Assembly (NCBI GenBank): GCA_964649725.1
Contig: CAZYTM010000002.1
Location: 1-64,000 of the forward strand
DNA length: 64,000 nt
Direction of reading: 5' to 3'
Source of the DNA: CAZYTM01 sp964649725
GTDB lineage: Bacteria; Desulfobacterota; Desulfuromonadia; Geobacterales; Geobacteraceae
The translations under genes were made by a program, and so were the position numbers. The notes under the pieces were generated by a model that saw nothing but the letters and a program-made list of their open reading frames with translations, had not been told where the DNA came from and ran no database searches. Positions 29,777 to 39,865 of the stretch are shown one piece after another. How positions within the stretch are numbered: the first letter of the stretch is position 1; each line of letters opens with the position of its first letter.

Positions 29777-29798
29777 CATCATATTCTCTTTAGCCTCA

Positions 29799-30380
29799 CT
29801 ACAGCCCGGTCCCGCCACTGCTACCTGTTGAACCGGTCACTACGATCCTGAAGGCCGCCCAGACCGAGAGATGCGGCACACTCACCGTAGCGGTACTTCC
29901 GGAGACGCTCACCGCGGCCTGTTCCGCCACCCATGCCGTCCCGTTGTGCGAATAGAAATCGACCGTCGCCAGACCGCTCGCCGGGAGTGTCAGCGTTGCC
30001 GCCGGGGTGAAGTTGCGCACCCCTCCCAGATCGACGTTCATGAAACCGACCAGCGCCCTCCCCGAGGGGGTCCCGGACTGCGCCGCAGCAGGGAGATCGG
30101 TCGCTGCCTGGGAATAGCTGGCGGTCATGGTCACTGAAGGGGTGACCGGACTCCCGGCCGCATCGGTAAGCAGGGTCCCCTGGCGGATGAAGAAGGAGGC
30201 GCCACCCACGGTCAAGGTATTATCCTGGGTGGTCCGGCCGGTGCTGTCGGTAGTTACGGTAAGCGTACCCGGAGTCGGGGTGGATGCTGCACCACCGCCG
30301 CCACCGCCGCCACAGGCGACGACAAGAGCGGCAATAGCCAGACTGGAGAGCATAAATACAACCTTAGCCGACTTTCTCAT
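29799..30380 (-). CDS. predicted lipoprotein with Gly-rich linker, unknown function
   Basis: 193 residues from the ATG at 30380, which has GGAGA at good spacing; an ATG five codons upstream lies inside that site. The signal peptide ends in lipobox LVVAC, followed by a poly-Gly stretch and a Thr/Ser-rich linker. The rest is beta-rich (TLTVGGASFFIRQGTLL, ATVSVPHLSVWAAFRIV), like small immunoglobulin-type domains of surface lipoproteins. I recognise no family. It has its own strong promoter and terminator. Confidence 0.78.
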   Translation of the reverse strand: MRKSAKVVFMLSSLAIAALVVACGGGGGGGAASTPTPGTLTVTTDSTGRTTQDNTLTVGGASFFIRQGTLLTDAAGSPVTPSVTMTASYSQAATDLPAAAQSGTPSGRALVGFMNVDLGGVRNFTPAATLTLPASGLATVDFYSHNGTAWVAEQAAVSVSGSTATVSVPHLSVWAAFRIVVTGSTGSSGGTGL

Positions 30381-30424
30381 AATATCTTTCTCCATAAGGC
30401 GTCCCAGACCATTTAATTATCTGA

Positions 30425-30453
30425 ATTGTAAGAGATTAACTGCCAATCGTCAA
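30425..30453 (-). promoter_or_regulatory. sigma-70 promoter of the lipoprotein gene
   Basis: TTGACG (30448-30453), a 17-base spacer and TACAAT (30425-30430) on the minus strand, about 45 bases before the chosen start. Confidence 0.82.
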
Positions 30454-30669
30454 TAGTAATAATAATCGATTCCCCTCCCGAACTGCTGTGCAATCCTGGG
30501 TCAAAGCCTAACCCTCTGATATCGCTACTTTTCTCCAATTACAGGGAGTGCCGCTGCGCAATACACGAACAGCAGTTAATTGAATCCGGTTTTCAGTTTT
30601 ATTTTGAGCTGTCCGTTTATCTATAACAATATCTGAAGGTTATAATATTTTTCCGGATCGTCGAACTAT

Positions 30670-30723
30670 GGTCCTCCGCTTGAAGAAGCATTGATGCAAA
30701 TGCTATTGCCCAACGGAGGAACC
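30670..30723 (+). promoter_or_regulatory. leader hairpin that pairs the ribosome-binding site of the outer-membrane protein gene
   Basis: GGTCCTCCG (30670-30678) is complementary to CGGAGGAACC (30714-30723) apart from one bulged A. CGGAGG is the Shine-Dalgarno sequence of the gene at 30729. Inside, AGCATT (30687-30692) pairs with AATGCT (30699-30704). The stem would hide the ribosome site. A TATAAT at 30641-30646 is a possible -10, although its -35 is weak. Confidence 0.6.
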
Positions 30724-30728
30724 AAATC

Positions 30729-31538
30729 ATGACAACGACCGACAACATTTTCAGGATCTGCTGCCAGCTCTTCCTAGCAACCCTCATCACCCTGACCCTG
30801 CCGCTCCCCCTCTTTGCCGGCGAGACCGAAGTTAGCTACAAGACCGGCTACTTCACCTGGTCCGAGACGATCGAAGGACAAAACTTCGTCAAGGAGAAGG
30901 GTTTTCTCCATGCCCTCGGCGTCACCCGCACCGACATCGTTGCCAGCCGGGTCAGACTGCAGGAGAACCTGGAGATCTGGGGTGGGGCGGTCGATTATGA
31001 CGGTCACGACGTGGCCAATACCAGGACCCTCGCCTCTGACACCAGCTATCTCGGCACCACCCTCGAAGCCACAGCCGGTTATCAACTACCGCTGGCAGAG
31101 AATCTGCAGCTCACCCCGTTTGTCGGCTTTGGCCATAAATTCTGGATCCGCAGCCGCTCCAGTGAAGACTGGAACATGATCTACACCAGGGCCGGCGCCG
31201 AAGTCGCTTACAGTGCCGCCAAGGTCAGACTCTTTGCCAAGGGTGGCGCCCTCCTCCCCCTCTACACCCGCAATCATGCCGCCCTCTCCACAGCCGGCTA
31301 CGAAGATGTTGTGATCGAACCGGAGAACAAGGTCAATCTCTTTGCCGAAGGTGGCATCAAAACAGGGCACTGGACCGTCAGCATCGCCTGGGAAACCCTC
31401 GACTTCGGCCGCTCCGACAATGTCTCGGTCAACCGCACCGCCAACAAACAGAATGGTGTAGCTGTCGCCGGCAACAGCGCCTATCAGCCCGAAACCGAAT
31501 CATCCGTCACCTGGTTCAGGGTAGGTTACGAATTTTAA
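30729..31538 (+). CDS. predicted outer-membrane beta-barrel protein
   Basis: 269 residues with a signal peptide (LPLPLFAGETE, cleavage near residue 33) and alternating strands with aromatic girdles, ending in VTWFRVGYEF. A C-terminal Phe is the usual outer-membrane insertion signal. I recognise no specific family; the strands resemble OmpW/OprF-like small barrels. Its stop overlaps the stop of yjbH on the other strand by four bases. The ribosome site is strong but lies in a predicted hairpin. Confidence 0.82.
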   Translation: MTTTDNIFRICCQLFLATLITLTLPLPLFAGETEVSYKTGYFTWSETIEGQNFVKEKGFLHALGVTRTDIVASRVRLQENLEIWGGAVDYDGHDVANTRTLASDTSYLGTTLEATAGYQLPLAENLQLTPFVGFGHKFWIRSRSSEDWNMIYTRAGAEVAYSAAKVRLFAKGGALLPLYTRNHAALSTAGYEDVVIEPENKVNLFAEGGIKTGHWTVSIAWETLDFGRSDNVSVNRTANKQNGVAVAGNSAYQPETESSVTWFRVGYEF

Positions 31539-33589
31539 TCAAGCTGCAACGGCAGCTCGGCATAGCGATAAAAAGCATCTCGCAGTCTCAGGAGGTGCTT
31601 TTTTATATAGAGCTCCGAGAGCCGGTCCCGATTATAATAGGAGCGGACCAGATTGACACCGGCCAACGGCTTGATTCCGGTATCATTACCGATTGGACCA
31701 CGCTCACCCTTCTTGACCAGTGCCACCTCCTGGGAATAACTCCACTCATCAGAACCCCGTACCTGCAGAGGTCCAGGCTTCATCTCCTGGCGAAGGGTGA
31801 GCGGGAATTCGAACATGATACCGACTGCCTGTCGATTACCTTGCTGCCTGGTACTACTGTTTTTATAGTAAAGAGATACCGCGGTATCTCCGAATAAGCG
31901 CTTCAGCTCCAGCAACAGGCCGACATCCTGGCTGTAGAACCTACCGGCCGTCCCCTCCAGCGATGTATCTTGCGGCGCAAAATAATATCGATAAGCACCG
32001 AGCAGGGAATTTTTCTGTGTCGAGTTGCTGCGATCATCCACATATGCCTGCATGACTCTGAAACGATGCGCCCCATCTCCAGGCTGCCAACTCAACTCAG
32101 CCAGATCGCCATACTCATCGTGCAACACCAACCCGCCACCGACCTGAAGCAACAAGTCTGGTGCCATCTTGACCATCTGGAAAAGCATCAGACGTTCCAA
32201 TTGTGCATCTCTCCGCTGCTGGCGGAAACTTTTACCGTCGTCGAAATTTTCGCTCCAGCTGAACGGGAAATCAGCACGGGTATTGATCACCCCGCCTTGC
32301 CAGAGATTTGTAATAAGTTCACTCTTCAGCGACAAGAGATAATCGAACACCCCGACCTCGGTTCCGACCATGGTCTTTAGCCCTGGGGAGAGAATAAGCG
32401 AGCTGTGCAGCCAGGAAGGGTTACCTCGCTCAGCAACATAGGTGATAGTTGCCTCATCGCTGGCCGGACCGATGCGTAATGAATCGCGCAGCTCAGCCAA
32501 TATGCCGGCATCGGCATAAAAATTACGCCAAACCTTAAAGGGCGCCTGGAGAGACAGTAATGGGATATCCTTTTTTCTTACCACCACCTGCAGTTCCCCC
32601 TGCTCAGCCGCAACATAGCGCAGGACTGTCCCGATCACCACACCCATTGCATCAAGTTCATTATGACTGTAGCGACTGTTTTCATAATCTACCCGTACCA
32701 GTTCACGCCCGCTGCTACCTACCCGGACATTTTCGAAACCGGCCGCAACCAACTGCTGCTTCACTCTATAAAGCGCCGCGACAAATTCATCTGTTGCTGA
32801 AACTGGTAATGGGGGTGCTGCTGCCGCAGACAGCTCTTGCTGAGTTGGAGTAACTTGGAGAGTCGCATGCTTTGCAGCATCATGCCTTTCAAAGCCTAGC
32901 GGGAAGAGCATTCCGGCAGCCAGACTGAACTGACCAGGCCGATAATCGAGTGAAGTCTTGGCAATAAACTGGAGATTGACCGGGATGTTGAAAAGTTCAG
33001 GGGTAACGATCCGGACCCCCAGATTGGTCTCTTTGGTGTCATACTCTCCCAGAAGGTGGAGCCAGGATAATGCAAACAGTTCGGCGCCACCGAAAAGCCC
33101 TTTCATCCGGTCAGGACCGGTGCCGTAACCGGCGCTCAGCCGGAGCGGGCCAAGTTCCTTGCTGGCAACAGCATAAAAGGTCTCAAGATTACGTGCACCT
33201 CCCCCCACATCCTGCATGCCGAAAGCCACCTGGGGTAACCAGGAGTCTAAAGGGATAAAGGGGAGACGAAATTTGGCATTGGCGGAGAGATCTCGAACAG
33301 GTCTACCTTTGGTTGATGCATTTGGTGCATCGGTCAGCGATGCAGCTATTTCCAGGAAAGAGAATAACCCGATAGAGACAAGATAATTCTCCTGACGGGG
33401 GGTACGATTGCGCCACTTGTACTCCTCCTGGTTGCTGTAGAGTAGATTGATGCTCCCTTCCAAGGTAGACATGGCATTAGGGGTGTTCAGGATACCGCTG
33501 TAACCCTGCAGCGAGATAGCGTTGTGTAACTCGGCAGCAGAAGCTGTACCGGTCAGGAGGATGAGCAGCAGAGAAAGACACCATTTCAT
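31535..33589 (-). CDS. YjbH-domain outer-membrane protein of exopolysaccharide export
   Basis: 684 residues with signal peptide (LLTGTASAAEL). The N-terminal stretch SGILNTPNAMSTLEGSINLLYSN and the barrel-like remainder match the YjbH family. These outer-membrane barrels are encoded with capsule or exopolysaccharide genes (yjbEFGH in E. coli). It is the last gene of the polysaccharide locus read on the minus strand. The ribosome site is weak. A role in polymer export or outer-membrane assembly is inferred from context. Confidence 0.85.
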   Translation of the reverse strand: MKWCLSLLLILLTGTASAAELHNAISLQGYSGILNTPNAMSTLEGSINLLYSNQEEYKWRNRTPRQENYLVSIGLFSFLEIAASLTDAPNASTKGRPVRDLSANAKFRLPFIPLDSWLPQVAFGMQDVGGGARNLETFYAVASKELGPLRLSAGYGTGPDRMKGLFGGAELFALSWLHLLGEYDTKETNLGVRIVTPELFNIPVNLQFIAKTSLDYRPGQFSLAAGMLFPLGFERHDAAKHATLQVTPTQQELSAAAAPPLPVSATDEFVAALYRVKQQLVAAGFENVRVGSSGRELVRVDYENSRYSHNELDAMGVVIGTVLRYVAAEQGELQVVVRKKDIPLLSLQAPFKVWRNFYADAGILAELRDSLRIGPASDEATITYVAERGNPSWLHSSLILSPGLKTMVGTEVGVFDYLLSLKSELITNLWQGGVINTRADFPFSWSENFDDGKSFRQQRRDAQLERLMLFQMVKMAPDLLLQVGGGLVLHDEYGDLAELSWQPGDGAHRFRVMQAYVDDRSNSTQKNSLLGAYRYYFAPQDTSLEGTAGRFYSQDVGLLLELKRLFGDTAVSLYYKNSSTRQQGNRQAVGIMFEFPLTLRQEMKPGPLQVRGSDEWSYSQEVALVKKGERGPIGNDTGIKPLAGVNLVRSYYNRDRLSELYIKKHLLRLRDAFYRYAELPLQLD

Positions 33590-33761
33590 GGGAGAGGCTC
33601 ACTATTTAGATTGGATGTTAGCTCAAAAAATATATTAATCTTAAAAACTAAATACCAGCCTAATCGGCATACAAAATTGCTTTAATCCTACCAGTTAGTA
33701 TTTTAAATAGCCAAATATTCTCCCGACAACAAATCATTTCGACTACTCAATTTGATCAAAT

Positions 33762-34751
<990 letters not shown>

Positions 34752-34752
34752 T

Positions 34753-34797
34753 TAAAGGGGACAGGCACCTTAAATCCTAAGGGTGCCTGTCCCCCTT
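34753..34797. repeat. REP-like hairpin (GGGGACAGGCACC type)
   Basis: AAGGGGACAGGCACCTTA and its complement TAAGGGTGCCTGTCCCCCTT flank a five-base loop. This near-perfect palindrome of ~40 bases between vanZ-like and galE shares its arms with the REP-like half of the composite repeats. Confidence 0.85.
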
Positions 34798-34801
34798 CTA
34801 C

Positions 34802-35167
34802 TTAAGATTTTTTATTTAAAGGGGACAGTCCCCTTAAGGGGACTGTCCCCCTCCCTCTTAAAACCACCATCGCCAGCACCACCCCGGCGAGATCTGCCAG
34901 CCAGTCACCTACCGATGCAGTCCGCCCCGGGACATAGTACTGATGCCACTCGTCGGCAGCACCGACTATTGCCACCAACAGCACGATCACCCAGGCCGGC
35001 AGAGTCAGGCCATAGCGCAACAGCACCCCCAGGAGGAAGAAGAACAACAGATGGGCGACCTTGTCCCACGGTTCATGGATAAGGCCGGCGGTCGGGGGGT
35101 TGGCCGCACCGATAAAGAGTGCCGCGATCATCGTCAGGGCAGCCAGCAGGGCAAAATATCTTTTCAT
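34802..35167 (-). CDS. VanZ-like family membrane protein with a repeat-derived C-terminus
   Basis: 121 residues, four membrane helices. KVAHLLFFFLLGVLLRYG and ADEWHQYYVPGRTASVGDWLADLAG are typical of VanZ-like proteins encoded with polysaccharide genes; the role is unknown. The recognisable domain ends near residue 104 (VVLAMVVLR). The last ~16 residues (GTVPLRGLSPLNKKS) are translated from the REP pair at 34818-34852 and the bases after it. The natural C-terminus has therefore probably been replaced by repeat sequence. Confidence 0.82.
   Translation of the reverse strand: MKRYFALLAALTMIAALFIGAANPPTAGLIHEPWDKVAHLLFFFLLGVLLRYGLTLPAWVIVLLVAIVGAADEWHQYYVPGRTASVGDWLADLAGVVLAMVVLRGRGTVPLRGLSPLNKKS
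34818..34852. repeat. paired REP palindromes inside the vanZ-like 3' end
   Basis: AAAGGGGACAGTCCCC followed directly by TTAAGGGGACTGTCCCCC. The two palindromes are in inverted orientation, and the minus-strand frame of the vanZ-like gene runs through both. Confidence 0.88.
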
Positions 35168-35240
35168 CTGGGGTCAGTCCGGAGCTGCTGTGAGTTGATA
35201 CAACCTGCGCAACCTTACTGCATCTGATGGAGAATTTCAA

Positions 35241-35297
35241 TAGGGGACTGTCCCCTTATCAATAGGGGACTGTCCCCTTAAAGGGACTGTCCCCCTC
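35241..35297. repeat. triple REP palindromes upstream of the vanZ-like gene
   Basis: Three units, AATAGGGGACTGTCCCCTTA, a second nearly identical unit, and AAAGGGACTGTCCCCCT, fill the gap between the CapD-like and VanZ-like genes. Confidence 0.88.
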
Positions 35298-35346
35298 GAC
35301 TGTTCCTAATCTTGTCAACTTGGATGAATGACCCCAAAGGTCTCCC

Positions 35347-37305
35347 TTAGGTATCAGGCTCGAAGTGCTGGACATGCTTGACCAGGACTTCCCTTATCTG
35401 CTCCTTCAGATTCAACCCAGGTGCTACATCCGGAAGTCCGTTGAAATCCCGCAGCAACTCTTCAAGCTGCTCCGTGCTGCAAATGCTGCTGCTCCTCGCT
35501 ACATAGACCTTCTCATGGCGAGTGGCCTCTGTCCCCTCCTCAGCAGTCATTATCTCTTCGAACAGCTTCTCCCCTGGCCTCATCCCGACGATCTCAATAG
35601 GGATATCATCATACGGCTTAAGCCCGTGCAATCGGATCAACTCCTCGGCAAGATCGATAACCTTGACCGGTTCCCCCATGTCTAGAACCAGTATCTCCCC
35701 GTTATTGCCTATGACTGCAGCCTGCAGGACCAGAGATACCGCCTCTGGGATAGTCATGAAATAGCGCCTCATCTCCCGGTCAGTGACAGTAAGCGGTCCA
35801 CCGTTACGAAGTTGCTCCATAAAGAGCGGCAATACGCTCCCCCTGCTGCCAAGTACATTGCCGAAACGGACCGAACAGAACTTGGTAGCCCTTAACTGGC
35901 TTAGTGCAGAACAGACATTCTCAGCAACACGCTTGGTCGCACCCATGATGCTGGTAGGTCGCACTGCCTTATCGGTGGAGATCATGATAAACTTCGATAC
36001 CCCGTTCTCAACAGCAGCCAAAGCCAGGTTATAGGTGCCGAAGATATTGACCTTGACCGCCTCGGAAGGGTTTTCCTCCATCATCGGCACATGTTTATAG
36101 GCGGCTGCATGGAAGACCAACTCCGGTCGATGAGCGGAAAAGACCTCTCTGACCCTGGCCAGGTCGCGGACATCACCAACTATATAACAGATCTCACCAG
36201 TCAGCTCCGGGAATTCCTTATTCAGCTGCAGTTGCATGTTATGCAACTCCGTCTCGTCGATCTCATAGAGCAACAGCCTGGCTGGTCTGAAACTGCATAC
36301 CTGACGGACTATCTCTGCACCGATTGAGCCGCAGGCCCCGGAGATGAGTACCCTCCTGCCGGCAATAAGCTGCTCGATCTCATCATATTCCACCTCTACA
36401 GATTGACGGCCGATCAACTCCTCGATGCTGATCTCATGGATACCTTTCAGATTCACCTCAAATCGGTCATGGTGCTTATATATCTGCGGGACCAGCTTGA
36501 TCTGTTGTACTCCGGCCTCCTTGGCCAGATGGTAGATCTTCCGCAACGCCCTGTAATGCGTGGAGGGGATGGCGATAATGACCACTTCGGCAGAATAGCT
36601 GCTGACAATCTCTGCCATACGGTCGGTGACCCCCAATACCTTTACCCCATGGATAATAGCACCCACCTTCAGCGGATCATCATCAAGGATAGCGACCGGG
36701 TAGAACTCAGCAAAATCGCGCCGCGCCATGTCACGCAACACCAGTTCGCCAGTCATCCCGGCCCCTACCAGGATGGCTCTCTTGCCTGCCGAAGTTGAGC
36801 TTCTGCCTCGGATGACCTCCTGATATATCCGGCGGGAGATACGCAAGCCGCAGGCAAGGATAAAGGTCAGCAGCCCGTCCACTATGAAAGAACTGCGCGG
36901 GAACGGCACTCCGTGATGACGGAAATGAAAGATCTCCGGCGGGGGTGCCAGGAAAAAGACCATCAGCAATGCTTCAGCTGCGACAAGAGCCATGGCGATC
37001 CGGTACAGATCGTTCAAGCCGATGAACCGCCAATTCATCCGGTAGACCCTGTAAAAGTAGAGGGACAGCAGCTTGACTATGACAAAGTATGGCAGAGCCT
37101 CGCGGATCAGCAGGAAATAACGGGGTTCGACGCGGAAGTCAAAGCGGATCAAGAAAGCAAGGTAGAGCGCTACGATGATGATCAGGATATCAGCGACAAG
37201 GAAGAGAAAAGAGCGTTGCAACGCAGAAGAGTGGAATAATCTGCCAAGCAGACCGCTCTCAACTGCCAGGTGATGGAAATTTTTTGTATTCATTTTAGCT
37301 GACAC
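35347..37305 (-). CDS. membrane nucleotide-sugar dehydratase/epimerase, CapD/WbpM family
   Basis: 652 residues. Four N-terminal membrane helices (to about 150), a CoA-binding-like Rossmann domain (VGAGMTGELVLRDM near 182), then the catalytic SDR domain (SGACGSIGAEIVRQV near 325, ISTDKAVRPTSIMGATKRVAE near 440). Relatives convert UDP-GlcNAc to 4-keto-6-deoxy sugars, the substrate for the aminotransferase encoded just upstream. GTG at 37305 is the likely start, with GGGA before it. It is 74 bases after the aminotransferase. Confidence 0.9.
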   Translation of the reverse strand: MSAKMNTKNFHHLAVESGLLGRLFHSSALQRSFLFLVADILIIIVALYLAFLIRFDFRVEPRYFLLIREALPYFVIVKLLSLYFYRVYRMNWRFIGLNDLYRIAMALVAAEALLMVFFLAPPPEIFHFRHHGVPFPRSSFIVDGLLTFILACGLRISRRIYQEVIRGRSSTSAGKRAILVGAGMTGELVLRDMARRDFAEFYPVAILDDDPLKVGAIIHGVKVLGVTDRMAEIVSSYSAEVVIIAIPSTHYRALRKIYHLAKEAGVQQIKLVPQIYKHHDRFEVNLKGIHEISIEELIGRQSVEVEYDEIEQLIAGRRVLISGACGSIGAEIVRQVCSFRPARLLLYEIDETELHNMQLQLNKEFPELTGEICYIVGDVRDLARVREVFSAHRPELVFHAAAYKHVPMMEENPSEAVKVNIFGTYNLALAAVENGVSKFIMISTDKAVRPTSIMGATKRVAENVCSALSQLRATKFCSVRFGNVLGSRGSVLPLFMEQLRNGGPLTVTDREMRRYFMTIPEAVSLVLQAAVIGNNGEILVLDMGEPVKVIDLAEELIRLHGLKPYDDIPIEIVGMRPGEKLFEEIMTAEEGTEATRHEKVYVARSSSICSTEQLEELLRDFNGLPDVAPGLNLKEQIREVLVKHVQHFEPDT

Positions 37306-37379
37306 AAATCATCCCGGAGCAACTGCATCGACAGACACTGTACTAAGCCTATATATTCTCTGCAGGTCCAGGCATCGCT

Positions 37380-38525
37380 TTAAAATCTCAGACAGCTGCG
37401 GATGGTGGCCTGGACTCTCTCCATATCAGAAGCGCTGATTGCTGAACCTGAAGGGAGACAAATACCCTTTTCAAAAAGAAGTTCCGACACTTTCTGCTCC
37501 TCACTATGTGGGTAAAACCTGGTACCGGCATAGAGTGGTTGCATATGGAGCGGTTTCCAGACCGGTCGCGACTCGATATTCTCTTTCCCCAGCGCCTCGA
37601 CCAGGTCAAGGGCAGTACAACCACACAGCTCAGGGTCGACAGTCATAGTAGTCAGCCAGCGGTTGTGCATACTCCCGGGGATTTCCGGCATGAAAGCAAA
37701 CCCCGGCACATCGGCAAAGGCCTGCTGATAGGCGATGAAAATCTCGCGTCTTCTCTGCACCCGTTCATCAAGAAGCTGCAGCTGCGCTCTGCCGATAGCA
37801 GCCAGAATATTGCTGAGTCGATAGTTGTAGCCGAGTTCACTGTGCTGGTAATGAAAAGCCGGGTCACAGGCCTGGGCCGACAAGAACCTTGCCTTGGTCA
37901 GCGCCTCCAGATCGTCAGCGACCAGCATGCCGCCACCTGAGGTGGTGACCATCTTGTTGCCATTGAAAGAGAAGATGCCGAACCGGCCGAATGAGCCGCT
38001 CTTCTTTCCGGCATAGCTGGCGCCGAGGGATTCAGCTGCATCCTCGATGACAGGCACCCCGTACTTTTCACACAAAGGCAGCAACTGCTTATAATCGGCA
38101 GACTGGCCATAGAGATTGACAATAACTACCGCCTTCGGCAGACACCCCTCCTGGTCAGCATCTGCCAGAGCCCGATGTAGAGCAGCCGGGGACATGTTCC
38201 AGGAATCGGGTTCAGAGTCGATGAAGATCGGCGTGGCGCCCTGATATAGAATAGGGTTGGCACTGGCACAGAAGGTAAGGGTCGAACAGAAGACCCGGTC
38301 CCCACTCCCTATTCCGAGCAGCCGCAAAGCCAGATGGATAGCTGCAGTACCTGATGAAAGCGCCGCCGCGCCGGCCGTCCCGACATATCTGGCCATCTCC
38401 TCCTCAAAGGAGTTTACTTGCGGCCCGAGCGGTGCGATCCAGTTCGAGGCAAATGCCTCCTTGATGTACTCCATCTCCTTATATCCCATGTGCGGCGGAG
38501 AAATATAGATACGTTTCTTTGGCAT
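37380..38525 (-). CDS. DegT/DnrJ/EryC1/StrS family PLP-dependent sugar aminotransferase
   Basis: 381 residues. Aminates a 4-keto nucleotide sugar. The PLP-lysine region is FSFNGNKMVTTSGGGML near residue 188; EDAAESLGASYAGKKSG near 161 and NYRLSNILAAIGRAQL near 229 are family signatures. The sequence resembles PglE/PseC-type aminotransferases. With the CapD-like dehydratase and the acyltransferase it could make a bacillosamine- or 4-amino-4,6-dideoxy-type sugar. That product is inferred. AAGGAT precedes the ATG. Confidence 0.93.
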   Translation of the reverse strand: MPKKRIYISPPHMGYKEMEYIKEAFASNWIAPLGPQVNSFEEEMARYVGTAGAAALSSGTAAIHLALRLLGIGSGDRVFCSTLTFCASANPILYQGATPIFIDSEPDSWNMSPAALHRALADADQEGCLPKAVVIVNLYGQSADYKQLLPLCEKYGVPVIEDAAESLGASYAGKKSGSFGRFGIFSFNGNKMVTTSGGGMLVADDLEALTKARFLSAQACDPAFHYQHSELGYNYRLSNILAAIGRAQLQLLDERVQRRREIFIAYQQAFADVPGFAFMPEIPGSMHNRWLTTMTVDPELCGCTALDLVEALGKENIESRPVWKPLHMQPLYAGTRFYPHSEEQKVSELLFEKGICLPSGSAISASDMERVQATIRSCLRF

Positions 38526-38733
38526 ACTATAATCCTTAGGGTTGAAGAATATAATTCATAATCGCCCGTACAACAGCTCAAATAAAGCATAAAAGAGCCA
38601 TTAGTGCGTAACTATTTATCAATTAAATTTACTTTTCTTGTTACTTTTATATGCTATCTCTTGCAAAAAAACGTCTTATAAAGTGGCCGCGGAACCAACA
38701 ATTCATTAATTATTACTTATAAATTCTTTTGGT

Positions 38734-39273
38734 CTAGTATAATTCATTCAACAACTGATTTTCACGTGACAAAATAGCATCATGATCTCTTATGCCAATT
38801 TTCTTTGCACTAGAACCAATATAAATTCCCCACGGTTCAAGGTCTTTCGTCACTACACAGCCCGCACCAACTGTAGCACCCTCACCAACTGTTATACCAG
38901 GAAGTATAATAGCATTGGTACCGATAATAGCATGTTTCTTAATAATAACCTTATCAAGTAAAACGTTTTTGTATTTTGCTGGTACAGTTGGGTTGGACAG
39001 AAATCCACCGGAAAAATCATCCGAACCAGTAATGATTCTACACCCAGCACTCAAACCAGCAAAATCTTCTAGAACAAACTCACCACCTCCGATGATACTT
39101 GAAAACGATGAAATATGAGTGAATTTACCTATATGACACATTCTCCCAGCGTTTATAAATACGAAATCATCAATCTGTGCAAAATCACCAATTCTTAAAT
39201 TAGTCCCATTATGTATTATTTTAGCAAAAGGATATATTTTAACGTCAATTCCAATTTCAAATTGAATTTCCAT
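38734..39273 (-). CDS. left-handed beta-helix acyltransferase (hexapeptide family)
   Basis: 179 residues with hexapeptide turns throughout (IGDFAQIDDFVFINAG, IGKFTHISSF, IGTNAIILPGITVGEGATVGAG), ending like WbbJ/galactoside O-acetyltransferases. It probably adds an acetyl group to a sugar or amino-sugar of the polymer. It is clearly more AT-rich than its neighbours, which suggests recent acquisition. Its start overlaps the sugar-transferase end by 17 bases. The 208 bases after it, to the aminotransferase, are AT-rich and hold nothing I recognise. Confidence 0.88.
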   Translation of the reverse strand: MEIQFEIGIDVKIYPFAKIIHNGTNLRIGDFAQIDDFVFINAGRMCHIGKFTHISSFSSIIGGGEFVLEDFAGLSAGCRIITGSDDFSGGFLSNPTVPAKYKNVLLDKVIIKKHAIIGTNAIILPGITVGEGATVGAGCVVTKDLEPWGIYIGSSAKKIGIRDHDAILSRENQLLNELY

Positions 39274-39865
39274 TTGTATTTACCCCTTTAAACGGTTGAC
39301 ATGTTGCTTCGCCATCCTGATTGATATCATCTCTTTTAAAAACTTTCCCAATAGTTAACAAGAGGATCCTTATATCAAGCCAAAGAGAGTGATTCTTCAC
39401 ATACCAGACATCCAGTTGAAACTTCTCCTCCCAGCTAATGGCGTTACGCCCGTTCACCTGGGCCCAGCCGGTAATCCCCGGCAGCACTTCATGGCGCCGC
39501 GCCTGTTCAGTACTGTACAGCGGCAGATATTCCATCAGCAGCGGCCGCGGACCGACCAGACTCATCTCGCCTTTTATTACGTTGATCAGCTCAGGCAGTT
39601 CATCCAGGCTGCTACTCCGTAGCCATCTGCCAAAGGGTGTGAGCCGGTCGGCATCAGGGAGCAGTTCACCGGTTAAATCACGGGCATCGGTCATGGTGCG
39701 GAATTTATACATCATGAACGGCCTGCCATGCAGGCCGGGGCGCTGCTGACGGAAGAGTACCGGCGCGCCGAGCCTGACCCTGACCAATAGAACCAACAAT
39801 GCAATAATTGGGCTAAAAACAAGCATTCCAAAAACAGCCCCAGTGATATCGAAGAGCCGCTTCAT
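39257..39865 (-). CDS. undecaprenyl-phosphate sugar phosphotransferase (initiating sugar transferase)
   Basis: 202 residues from the ATG at 39865, which overlaps the glycosyltransferase stop (ATGA). An N-terminal membrane helix (MKRLFDITGAVFGMLVFSPI) is followed by the cytosolic catalytic domain with MYKFRTMTDARD, SLDELPELINVIKGEMSLVGPRP and PGITGWAQVNGRN, the hallmarks of PglC/WcaJ-type enzymes. At this length it is a minimal PglC-like form without the extra helices of WcaJ. It starts each repeat unit by moving a sugar phosphate to the lipid carrier. Confidence 0.94.
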   Translation of the reverse strand: MKRLFDITGAVFGMLVFSPIIALLVLLVRVRLGAPVLFRQQRPGLHGRPFMMYKFRTMTDARDLTGELLPDADRLTPFGRWLRSSSLDELPELINVIKGEMSLVGPRPLLMEYLPLYSTEQARRHEVLPGITGWAQVNGRNAISWEEKFQLDVWYVKNHSLWLDIRILLLTIGKVFKRDDINQDGEATCQPFKGVNTNGNSI

